A stretch of DNA of 64,000 nucleotides, from contig CAADSM010000047.1 of assembly GCA_900751785.1 (NCBI GenBank), positions 5,914-69,913 on the forward strand, given 5' to 3'. The stretch comes from Lachnospiraceae bacterium (lineage in GTDB: Bacteria > Bacillota > Clostridia > Lachnospirales > Lachnospiraceae). Within the stretch, counting starts at the first letter, position 1. Each line of letters begins with the position of its first letter. The notes under the pieces are model-generated. The model ran no database searches. It was not told where the DNA came from and worked only from the letters and a program-made list of their open reading frames with translations. Below, one piece after another: positions 57,117 to 64,000 of the stretch. Made by a program: the position numbers and the translations under genes.

Positions 57117-57818
57117 ATGAAAGCTTTGCGCACGTTCAGAGAAAAATATTTCCCCTCGTTCTCGGACAGGCTCTTTTTCCTGTGCGGTCTCCTCATGCTG
57201 TGCAGCGAGATCTGGAAACAGTACATGCTCACCTTCCCGCTGGGAGGCGGCGCATACAACTGGTGGTATTTTCCCTTTCAGCTCTGCAGCATCCCCATGT
57301 ACATCCTTGCCGCTTATCCCTGGCTCCGCCGTCCCGGGATCCGCAGGACTCTGCTCGCCTTCCTCTTGTGCTACACCCTGCTCGGCGGGATCGCCGTGTT
57401 TGCGGACACAAGCGGGCTGCACTACGCTTACGCCCCACTCACTGTCCACTCCTACCTGTGGCACTGTCTGCTTATCCTGCTGGGGATCCTTTCCGGCTTT
57501 GTATATTTCCGCAGTTTTGAGAATGAAAATACCCTGTGCGCCTTTGCAGGCAGCACAGGGCTCTATCTCATCTGCTGCGCGGCTGCGGAGGTCTTCAACC
57601 TCACCTTCGACCGCTTCGGAGAAATAAATATGTTCTATATCAATCCGGACTACCGGATGCAGCAGATCGTATTCCGCGATCTGTCACTCGTGATCGGCAA
57701 TCTTCCTGCCATCCTGCTGTACATTGCCGTCACCGTCCTCGGCGCCTTCCTCCTCCTTCTCGCGTGGAGGCTGCTCTTCGGTCTCCTCCTTCGCCGCATT
57801 CTCCGCCGCGATCCTTAG
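57117..57818 (+). CDS. YwaF/TMEM164-like integral membrane protein
   Basis: The 233-residue protein has about six membrane helices. It shows GGAYNWWYFPFQLCSIPMYI and APLTVHSYLWHCLLILLGIL, which resemble the YwaF (TIGR02206) family. The conserved His and Asn residues between helices suggest an enzyme-like site; eukaryotic TMEM164 relatives transfer acyl groups, but bacterial members are uncharacterised. AGGAG lies eight bases before the ATG. Its last 135 bases overlap the convergent gene on the other strand. Confidence 0.75.
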   Translation: MKALRTFREKYFPSFSDRLFFLCGLLMLCSEIWKQYMLTFPLGGGAYNWWYFPFQLCSIPMYILAAYPWLRRPGIRRTLLAFLLCYTLLGGIAVFADTSGLHYAYAPLTVHSYLWHCLLILLGILSGFVYFRSFENENTLCAFAGSTGLYLICCAAAEVFNLTFDRFGEINMFYINPDYRMQQIVFRDLSLVIGNLPAILLYIAVTVLGAFLLLLAWRLLFGLLLRRILRRDP

Positions 57819-58649
57819 GAAATCGCGGTCCGCTCTTTTTCTGCGGGGAACGAACCTTCCCACCAGGCCTCCCTTTCCGCGGTTCTTCACATAGAAGAAC
57901 CCGATGACGGAAAACAGAAACGCGCCGATAAAGTTCACGATCAGGTCCTCCATCGTATCGATCAGTCCGATGTCCAGATATCCGCCGAGTCCGAGCTCTT
58001 TTCCATTCACGGCCGTCTCCGTGATCCCATCCAGTACATAGGGCACGTTGCGCCCTGCGGGATCCAGCGTGACGGAACGGATCATATGGATGACCGTATC
58101 CTTCTGCATATCATATCCGCCGATCAGATCCATGCCGAACTCAAAAAACTCCCACAGCACACCGATCGTCATAGAGAAGCAGAACGCAACGATCGCCGTA
58201 AAAAGAGGTGACAGATTGAACACAGTCCTCTCACTGCGGTTCAGAAGATCTACGAGCGAGAAGCCGATAGCGGCAGCAAGAAATCCGTTCATTGTATGGA
58301 GCACCGTATCCCAGAAAGGGAACATCAGGTAAAACTCGCTGATCTCCCCGAGGATCTCCGCCGCAAAGATAAAGAGCAGGATAATGATCTCCAGCGTGGT
58401 GGGCAGCTCCACCTTGAACGTCACCTGCACAAAGCTCGGGATCACAAGGAGCAGCAAGGTCAGCGCACAAAGGAACACGTTCTCATAATTGCGGTTCAAA
58501 AGCTGGAGCACCATCATCACGATCACAAGGAGCCTCAGGACAAAATAGACGACAAATGAGCTTTTATGCTCACGCAGTTCCATATACATCGCTTTCCCCA
58601 TGTTTTTAAGCCTGCTGCCGTTCTTCCTGTCTTTCATTCTCATCCTCAC
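57684..58649 (-). CDS. DUF2238/YjdF-like integral membrane protein with acidic tail
   Basis: The 321-residue protein has six or seven membrane helices (about 30-265). The pattern of MNGFLAAAIGFSLVDLLNRS and SMTIGVLWEFFEFGMDLI is like the DUF2238 (YjdF) family. A charged cytosolic tail of about 50 residues follows (KEETEEQPPREKEEEGAEDG). Possible starts are GTG 58649, ATG 58643 and ATG 58637, the last best spaced from GAGG. Function is unknown. It follows maf by 29 bases. The tail is antisense to the last membrane helix of the YwaF-like gene. Confidence 0.7.
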   Translation of the reverse strand: MRMRMKDRKNGSRLKNMGKAMYMELREHKSSFVVYFVLRLLVIVMMVLQLLNRNYENVFLCALTLLLLVIPSFVQVTFKVELPTTLEIIILLFIFAAEILGEISEFYLMFPFWDTVLHTMNGFLAAAIGFSLVDLLNRSERTVFNLSPLFTAIVAFCFSMTIGVLWEFFEFGMDLIGGYDMQKDTVIHMIRSVTLDPAGRNVPYVLDGITETAVNGKELGLGGYLDIGLIDTMEDLIVNFIGAFLFSVIGFFYVKNRGKGGLVGRFVPRRKRADRDFLRIAAENAAKEETEEQPPREKEEEGAEDGDGNVQQDGRKIADHE

Positions 58650-58678
58650 ATTCTATCTGCACTGCTGCCGGGCGCCTC

Positions 58679-59278
58679 TCAGAGCGCGCCCAGCTCTTTC
58701 AATGTCTCATACACTCTGGATACCGGAAGTCCCACTACATTGTAATAGTCCCCCTCGATCTTCTCGATATAGGCGGCGAATCTTCCCTGTATCCCATATG
58801 CGCCCGCCTTGTCCGCAGGCTCTCCGGTCGCGATATACGCCCGGATCTCATCCTCTGTCATCGGGTTCACATAAACCCTTGTCCCGACCGCATAATTGCA
58901 GATCTCCTTCTCGCCATTTCTTCCATATGAGAGAAATGCCGCTCCTGTATACACGTCATGGGCTCTTCCCTGAAGCGCCTTCAGCATACGCTCCGCATCT
59001 CCGTCGTCCTTCGGTTTTCCCAGGATCTTTCCGTCCAGGACGACGACCGTATCCGCGCCGATCACAATGAGGCCGCTGTCCCGCATGTCCGCCGCTTTCA
59101 GCTCCCCGGCTACATTTTCCGCCTTCATCAGCGCCAGCTCACGCACGATCGCAGAGGGATCCGTACTGTGATAAACCTCTTCCTTATCGCTCACCTTCAC
59201 TTCAAACTCCACGCCGATCTGCTCCAGGAGTTCTCTCCTCCTGGGCGATGCGGAGCCAAGTATGATCCTCTTCTTCAT
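58679..59278 (-). CDS. maf: Maf-like nucleotide pyrophosphatase
   Basis: The 199-residue protein starts MKKRIILGSASPRRRELLEQ, with VIGADTVVVLDGKILGKPKD and MTEDEIRAYIATGEPADKAG, the Maf (YhdE) signature. It hydrolyses non-canonical nucleoside triphosphates such as dTTP/UTP analogues. The ATG at 59278 overlaps the amidohydrolase stop (ATGA), with GGAGG seven bases upstream. Confidence 0.95.
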   Translation of the reverse strand: MKKRIILGSASPRRRELLEQIGVEFEVKVSDKEEVYHSTDPSAIVRELALMKAENVAGELKAADMRDSGLIVIGADTVVVLDGKILGKPKDDGDAERMLKALQGRAHDVYTGAAFLSYGRNGEKEICNYAVGTRVYVNPMTEDEIRAYIATGEPADKAGAYGIQGRFAAYIEKIEGDYYNVVGLPVSRVYETLKELGAL

Positions 59279-60540
59279 CGAAATTCCTCCCACGCCTTCT
59301 CCAGCAGCTCCGGCTCTGCCGCCAGACGGTATGCTCCTGCTGCCATGCACTCAGCCGCATAAAGCATCCCCTTCCGGCCAATGCTCATCCCCGCCTGCGC
59401 CGTGGCAGCCCAGTGATGGAGCGGCGTGCCTTTGCACATCGCAGCCGCGCTGAGCATCACTGTCGGGACCGTGTGGCTGACATCCGACACGTCCGTTCCG
59501 ATCGAGAGCGGGACAGGCTGAGCCTCCAGCGGCTCCAGCCCGGTAAAGTACACCCCGTTGTTGTCGAATCCGGCCGCTTCCGATATCTCGGCCGCGAACC
59601 GCAGTTCCTCGTCTGTGTAGGAGGGCGCCGGGATCTTCTCCATCTCTTCGTAGAACGTCTCAGCCAGCACGCGGTTCACCTTCATCTCCTTATTGCATGT
59701 GACCCGCTCGATCTCCACCCGGGTCCCGGTCATAAGGGCAGCGCCCCGCGCGCAGTTATCCACACGCTCGGAGGCATCTTCCGTCCTCTCCCACTTGGAA
59801 GAGCGGATGAAATAATTGGTTGACGCATATGGCGGCACGATATTTGCCGGTCCGTCTGTATTCGTATAAGTATAATGCATCCTCACGTCATCTGCAACAT
59901 GTTCCCGCAGATAGTTCACTCCCACATTCATCAGCTCCGCCGCATCAAGGGCGCTGCGCCCCATCTCCGGATGCTTTGATGCATGGGCCGCCGTACCGTA
60001 GAACTTGTAATTCTTGATATCCTGGGCCTGCCAGATGTCATAGCTCACCCGGTTCCTGTCAAAAGGATGCCAGGTGACTGCCGCAGACAGGTCGTCGAAC
60101 ACGCCCTCTGCATTCATGCGGATCTTGCCGATCACTGTCTCCTCTGCCGGACAGCCATAGACACGGATCGTCCCGCGCAGCCCTTCCGCCTCCATCCTGT
60201 CCTTCAGCTCACAGGCGGCGCCTGCACACGCCGTCCCCAGAAGGTTATGCCCGCAGCCGTGTCCCGGTCCGCCTGGCAGTCTCTTCTCACTGCACACTTC
60301 CTGTCCCATCCCCGGCAGCGCGTCATACTCGGCAAGAAAGCCTATGATCGGCTCTCCCTGCCCCCACTCAGCCAGGAATGCCGTCTCAAATCCCGCAAGC
60401 TTCCACCTGACCGCAAATCCCTCGCTCTCAAGAAATGCCGCGAGGGCCCGGGAGGACTCTGCCTCATGCTCCGAAATTTCCGGATGGCGGAAAATGAAAT
60501 CCGCCGTCTCTTTCATTTTCTCTCTTATCTCTGCTCTCAT
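59275..60540 (-). CDS. M20-family amidohydrolase
   Basis: The 421-residue protein resembles aminobenzoyl-glutamate or aminoacylase-type M20D peptidases: GFLAEYDALPGMGQEV, GGPGHGCGHNLLGTACAGAA, CPAEETVIGKIRMNAEGVFD and a C-terminal VSHTVPTVMLSAAAMCKGTP. It cleaves an amide bond in a small substrate that cannot be named. The ATG at 60540 has AAGGAG about 12 bases upstream. It lies between a HisJ-type phosphatase and maf, in one apparent operon. Confidence 0.9.
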   Translation of the reverse strand: MRAEIREKMKETADFIFRHPEISEHEAESSRALAAFLESEGFAVRWKLAGFETAFLAEWGQGEPIIGFLAEYDALPGMGQEVCSEKRLPGGPGHGCGHNLLGTACAGAACELKDRMEAEGLRGTIRVYGCPAEETVIGKIRMNAEGVFDDLSAAVTWHPFDRNRVSYDIWQAQDIKNYKFYGTAAHASKHPEMGRSALDAAELMNVGVNYLREHVADDVRMHYTYTNTDGPANIVPPYASTNYFIRSSKWERTEDASERVDNCARGAALMTGTRVEIERVTCNKEMKVNRVLAETFYEEMEKIPAPSYTDEELRFAAEISEAAGFDNNGVYFTGLEPLEAQPVPLSIGTDVSDVSHTVPTVMLSAAAMCKGTPLHHWAATAQAGMSIGRKGMLYAAECMAAGAYRLAAEPELLEKAWEEFR

Positions 60541-60556
60541 AATAAATGCTGCTCCT

Positions 60557-61372
60557 TTACAGACTCCGGAAGACCGGCTTCCTGTTTTCAAATACGGTAT
60601 AGTGACGGAATCCGCATTCCTTCAGTATCTCGTCCGCCCTGCCGAAGTCATAGGCCACATGCTCCGGGCGGTGCGCGTCTGCGCCGACGGTGATGATCTC
60701 TCCGCCCAGCTCCCGGTATCTCTTGATAATGTCCGGGTGTGGATTACAGAATCCGAGACCGTACTTGAATCCCCCTGTATTCAGCTCGATCCCTTTTCCC
60801 ATCTCCACTACCTTCCTCAGGATGGCGTCGATCTCATCCGCGAACTCTGCACAGGAGTACTCTTCCGCCTGCTTTCTGCCGTAGCGCACCACATAATCAA
60901 TGTGCCCGAGCACGTCAAACTCCTGCACTGCCTCAAGATTCTCAAGTGTAAGCCGGAACATCTCCCGGTATACCTCCCGGTCTGATCTTCCCTCGAACAC
61001 CTCCCCATAATAGGGATCCTTCCCGTTCATCAGATGAACGGAGCCGATGACAAAATCGAAGGGATGCTTCCGGATAAAATCTCTGTAAAACTCTCCAAGA
61101 TGAGGCTGCAGCCCGATCTCGATCCCGGTCCTCACATCAAGCCTTCCCGCATATTCGTCCCGGACCTCCGACAATGTCTGAAAATATTCCTCCGGCTCGA
61201 AGAGGAAGGCTGTTCCTTCCACATCCGGCACCGGAGGATAATCTTTATCATAATGGTCTGTGATACAAATCTCCGTCAGCCCCTTTGCCAGCGCGGCATC
61301 TGCCATGGCGCGCACCGGTGCTTCGCTGTCTGTCGAAAACTCTGTATGCATGTGACAGTCGCTTCTTATCAT
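60557..61372 (-). CDS. hisJ: Histidinol-phosphatase, PHP/HisJ type
   Basis: The 271-residue protein has the PHP motifs DCHMHTEFSTDSEAPVRAMA, ITDHYDKDYPP, GIEIGLQP, VIGSVHLMN, HIDYVVRYG and a C-terminal GADAHRPEHV, matching HisJ-type histidinol-phosphatases, which act in histidine synthesis. It is isolated from other his genes here, so a different phosphoester is possible. It is the first gene of the unit with the amidohydrolase, maf and the DUF2238-like gene. Confidence 0.88.
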   Translation of the reverse strand: MIRSDCHMHTEFSTDSEAPVRAMADAALAKGLTEICITDHYDKDYPPVPDVEGTAFLFEPEEYFQTLSEVRDEYAGRLDVRTGIEIGLQPHLGEFYRDFIRKHPFDFVIGSVHLMNGKDPYYGEVFEGRSDREVYREMFRLTLENLEAVQEFDVLGHIDYVVRYGRKQAEEYSCAEFADEIDAILRKVVEMGKGIELNTGGFKYGLGFCNPHPDIIKRYRELGGEIITVGADAHRPEHVAYDFGRADEILKECGFRHYTVFENRKPVFRSL

Positions 61373-61439
61373 ATCTGTGTCCCTCCCGCTGTTCTCTTCT
61401 GTCTATTATATCAAAAGAGCGGGAGAAATCCAGCCCGTA

Positions 61440-63062
61440 TCACTCTCCGGCAGCTTCCATGATCTCTGCCGGGAACCCCGCGAGCCGGAGAAGGGCGATC
61501 GCATTCTGTGAGGTGGCCGGTCCCTTCATCAGTTTATAGCTGAATGAGATATCATTTTCTCCCATCTCCTCGCTGAAATGGCAGTTGATATAGGAATCCT
61601 TCAGAAGTTCCGTCAATTCCTTGTCATGAGACGCCACCAGGGCAATGCAGTTCTTATCTGCAATGTACTCCAGGATAGCCCTCGAAGCGCGGATCCTCTC
61701 TCCGGTATTCGTCCCCCTCAGGATCTCATCGACAGCGCAGAAGGTCATCCTCTCATCGCTCAGGCTGTCAAGGATCCTCTTCAGATATCTTATCTCACGG
61801 ATAAAGTAGCTCTCTCCCTCCATCAGGTCGTCCTTCACTGCCATGGAGGTGAGCACCTGCATCCGAGGCATCCGCATCCCGCGCGCCGCACAGGTATTCA
61901 GTGCCTGACCCAGGATCGCATTGACCGCAGCAGCCTTGATGAAAGTAGACTTTCCCGATGCGTTGGAGCCCGTGATCAGGCATCCCCGGTCCAGTGAAAG
62001 AGAGTTCTCGACCGGATTGCTCAGGAGCGGATGATAGATATCTTCCATAATGATCTGGTTCTCCTCACATTCTTCAGGAGTACAGTACCAGGGCAGGCTT
62101 CTGCGCAAGGACGCCGTGCTGACCGCCGCGTCGATCTCTCCGATGATCCGGTACACCTCCAGATATTCCCGGTCGTGCTCCTTTAAGAGGCTCATCACTT
62201 TATTGTAAGTTGTGATCTGCCAGAGCGTTATCCCCAGCACATAGTCCCCAAGGATGCCCAGCGGATCGCCGGAATTTACATTCATCTTCTGCCCCTGGAG
62301 GAGACGCGCCCTTCTTATGACTCCGGAGAAATTCTTTATCTTATCTCCCAGCTCAGGGAAAAGCTCAGCGATTTCTTTCCTTGCGGCAAGCTTTCTCCCA
62401 ATCTCAAGAAGGCGCACTGCCGGCCCGCTCAGTGAAAGCTCCAGCTCATACTTCATCTTTAATATCATATATAGAAGAAGGTTCACCACGCACACGGCCG
62501 CCGGCAGGATCATGGCCGTATCGCTTCGGATCACAAGAGCTGCGGCAGCAGCAGCCACAAGAAGCACCTGCATCAGACGGTAGACCCAGGCATTCTTCAT
62601 ACGGTATTCCTCGATTGAATCCATATAGGAGGGGATATAATAAGATGCGGAGGACTTTCCCATATCGCACAGCAGGTCCTCAACGCTTTCCCTCAGCCGC
62701 TCATCTCTGTCAAACGCTTCCACTCGTTTCTCAAACAATGCACGCTCATCCGTATCCATCCCGTTCCGCCTGAGGCGCCAGTACAGGATCTCTTCTCCGG
62801 CGGAGGTGTCGCACTGATTGATCCGGTCAAAGACCTGGTCCATGGACAAGTCGTTCCACGTGATATCATCCACGCTGATATCATCCGGAAACAGATCGCA
62901 GTAATTCCGCCTGTTCTCGTTCCATTCCCGCGCTTTTGGGATCGAGCCGAACTTTTCCCGGATATAGACCTTCCTTTTCCTCTTCATATCCCAGTATGAA
63001 ATGGATAAGATGAACTGGGTGAAGATAAAAATAGCGAGTACTGTTATAATTGCCACGAGCAT
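61440..63062 (-). CDS. Membrane-anchored MutS-family ATPase
   Basis: The 540-residue protein has an N-terminal membrane helix (about 1-22), two further hydrophobic helices (about 165-205) and a C-terminal MutS domain V ATPase. The ATPase carries Walker A LITGSNASGKSTFIKAAAVN, Walker B VDEILRGTNTGERI and the switch SHDKELTELL. The mismatch-recognition domain I is missing, and only a short core/lever region links the helices to the ATPase. The family occurs in Firmicutes and Bacteroidetes with no established role. An AAGGAGG site precedes the ATG, and an inverted repeat lies directly upstream. Confidence 0.85.
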   Translation of the reverse strand: MLVAIITVLAIFIFTQFILSISYWDMKRKRKVYIREKFGSIPKAREWNENRRNYCDLFPDDISVDDITWNDLSMDQVFDRINQCDTSAGEEILYWRLRRNGMDTDERALFEKRVEAFDRDERLRESVEDLLCDMGKSSASYYIPSYMDSIEEYRMKNAWVYRLMQVLLVAAAAAALVIRSDTAMILPAAVCVVNLLLYMILKMKYELELSLSGPAVRLLEIGRKLAARKEIAELFPELGDKIKNFSGVIRRARLLQGQKMNVNSGDPLGILGDYVLGITLWQITTYNKVMSLLKEHDREYLEVYRIIGEIDAAVSTASLRRSLPWYCTPEECEENQIIMEDIYHPLLSNPVENSLSLDRGCLITGSNASGKSTFIKAAAVNAILGQALNTCAARGMRMPRMQVLTSMAVKDDLMEGESYFIREIRYLKRILDSLSDERMTFCAVDEILRGTNTGERIRASRAILEYIADKNCIALVASHDKELTELLKDSYINCHFSEEMGENDISFSYKLMKGPATSQNAIALLRLAGFPAEIMEAAGE

Positions 63063-63078
63063 GAAAACCGCCTCCTTA

Positions 63079-63100
63079 TTGTATTATGCTGATAATACAA
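63079..63100. promoter_or_regulatory. Inverted repeat upstream of the MutS-family gene
   Basis: TTGTATTAT (63079-63087) and ATAATACAA (63092-63100) form a 9-bp dyad with a four-base centre. It lies two or three bases upstream of the ribosome site of the MutS-family gene. It could be an operator or a mRNA hairpin that masks the ribosome site. Confidence 0.5.
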
Positions 63101-63251
63101 CAATACCATATTCCCCAAATGTCAATGACTCGAACTCCAACAATTCAAGGACCGGATTTCCTCCGAAAAAACGACTGCCGCAGAGCCCACCCAGGGGTAA
63201 TATAAGCAGAGGCTGCGGCATACAATGTTAGAAAACTGCCCAGGAGCATTT

Positions 63252-63878
63252 ATGAACAATTATTACCCTTTTGTCAACACGCCGCTCCCATATGCGTACA
63301 ACGCTCTGGAACCTTATATCGATGAAAAGACGATGCATCTGCACCATGACCGTCACCTCCAGACATATATAGACAATCTGAATCATTTTCTGAAGGAAAA
63401 CCCGTCTCTTCAAAAATTTTCGCTGGAAGAGCTTCTCTCCATGTGGCGGCGGCTCCCCTGCCATCTCCAGGCTCCGCTCCGCCATAACGCAGGCGGGGTA
63501 TTCAATCACCGTTTCTACTTTGACAGTATGACCAGGCCCGGCTCGTCCTGCTCAGCGCCCAGACTCTTTGAGGCAATGTCCTGCCAGTTCGGCAGCCAGG
63601 AAAATTTCAGGGCACAGTTCAAGGAGGCGGCCCTTTCCGTATTTGGTTCCGGCTATGCATGGCTCCTCCTCGACAGAGGATGCCTGAAGATCGTCACATC
63701 CGAAAACCAGAATACTCCGCCCCTGTATTCCCGCACGCTCCTTCTCAATATTGATGTGTGGGAACACGCGTATTATCTGAAGCATTACAATCTCCGCGCA
63801 GATTATATTGACGACTGGTTCCGGGTAGTAAACTGGAGCAAGGCAGAAGAACGATTTACAGGAAACGGAATGATGTAA
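63252..63878 (+). CDS. Fe/Mn superoxide dismutase
   Basis: The 208-residue protein contains all four metal ligands: His31 (HLHHDRHLQTY), the His in FNHRFYFDSM, and Asp and His in NIDVWEHAYYLKHYN. It shows the standard two-domain layout ending WFRVVNWSKAEERF. It removes superoxide in the cytosol; metal choice is not decided by the visible residues. The ATG at 63252 has AGGAG five bases upstream; the earlier in-frame ATG (63225) has none. Confidence 0.93.
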   Translation: MNNYYPFVNTPLPYAYNALEPYIDEKTMHLHHDRHLQTYIDNLNHFLKENPSLQKFSLEELLSMWRRLPCHLQAPLRHNAGGVFNHRFYFDSMTRPGSSCSAPRLFEAMSCQFGSQENFRAQFKEAALSVFGSGYAWLLLDRGCLKIVTSENQNTPPLYSRTLLLNIDVWEHAYYLKHYNLRADYIDDWFRVVNWSKAEERFTGNGMM

Positions 63879-63904
63879 CATTCAAGACTCACTCTATCAC
63901 AAAA

Positions 63905-64000
63905 CGCCGCGGGGGGGGGCGCCCCCGCCGGGGGGAGCCGCCCCCCCGGCCGTTCACCTTCTCCCCCCCCCTCTCGGCGCCGAACGAATACAGGCGGGGC
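63905..64000. other. G/C-homopolymer-rich tail, probable artefact
   Basis: From about 63905 the sequence becomes runs of G and C (a run of nine G at 63911-63919, further runs of six to eight bases) with no credible coding or RNA content. The composition changes abruptly after the sod gene. A two-colour Illumina poly-G artefact or poor contig end is the simplest explanation. Confidence 0.6.

Overview
The window reads as one chromosomal segment from an anaerobic gut-type Clostridia, most likely Lachnospiraceae. The evidence is Firmicutes-style AGGAGG ribosome sites, a large SRP RNA with an Alu domain, an L10-leader attenuator, a DUF6128-type protein, surface proteins ending in a VKTGD-type anchor, and an NtpK-type ATPase next to a clostridial F-type ATPase. 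Most genes lie on the minus strand. No insertion sequence, prophage, CRISPR array or tRNA gene was seen.

Layout. (1) 1-500 is the start of rplJ with its promoter and L10 leader (about 545-709). (2) 788-13781 is a carbohydrate-handling island: a DUF5107/TPR protein, an anchored secreted beta-helix protein, a membrane-anchored protein of unknown function, an AraC-type regulator with a PHP-domain enzyme on the plus strand, and a cytosolic GH2 enzyme. A broken acyltransferase follows at 13923-15023. (3) 15098-17387 is the rpmG-secE-nusG-rplK-rplA operon, so the island sits between rplA and rplJ, which are normally adjacent. (4) 17409-26999 holds an AI-2E-family permease, a 2350-residue anchored LacZ-type beta-galactosidase and a Cof-type HAD phosphatase. 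(5) 27277-36285 is a complete V-type ATPase operon (H-I-K-E-C-F-A-B-D). Subunit K keeps the sodium ligands. Subunit A carries an apparent frameshift in its P-loop. (6) 36477-41695 encodes TrmL, an Lrp-type regulator coupled to an aminotransferase, an AIR-synthase-like protein, a 33-residue membrane peptide and a B12-binding radical SAM protein. (7) 41743-42253 holds a 57-nt palindrome and the SRP RNA gene with a near-consensus promoter. (8) 42336-49926 encodes TadA, a DUF6128-like protein, a dGTPase-like protein, an HTH protein with an acidic middle, a VanY-type carboxypeptidase, a phosphopantetheinyl transferase and a degenerate GGDEF-EAL protein. (9) 50145-56740 is the F-type ATP synthase operon atpBEFHAGDC, whose c subunit lacks key sodium ligands. 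(10) 57117-63878 encodes a YwaF-like membrane protein, a DUF2238-like membrane protein, Maf, an M20 amidohydrolase, a HisJ-type phosphatase, a membrane-anchored MutS-family ATPase and a superoxide dismutase. The last 100 bases are G/C homopolymer-rich and look like an assembly or sequencing artefact.

How the parts work together. The island and the giant beta-galactosidase suggest capture and trimming of a beta-galactoside-containing glycan at the surface, with further hydrolysis inside the cell under AraC-type control. Candidate activator sites with 21-bp spacing lie upstream of both the regulator gene and the giant gene. The two rotary ATPases are predicted to use different ions (Na+ for the V type, H+ for the F type). 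The strongest unexplained signals are the palindrome filling the spacer of the V-ATPase promoter, the P-loop frameshift, the LamG domain inside the LacZ barrel, the 57-nt palindrome, the membrane MutS homolog with its upstream dyad, and the antisense gene overlap at 57684-57818.
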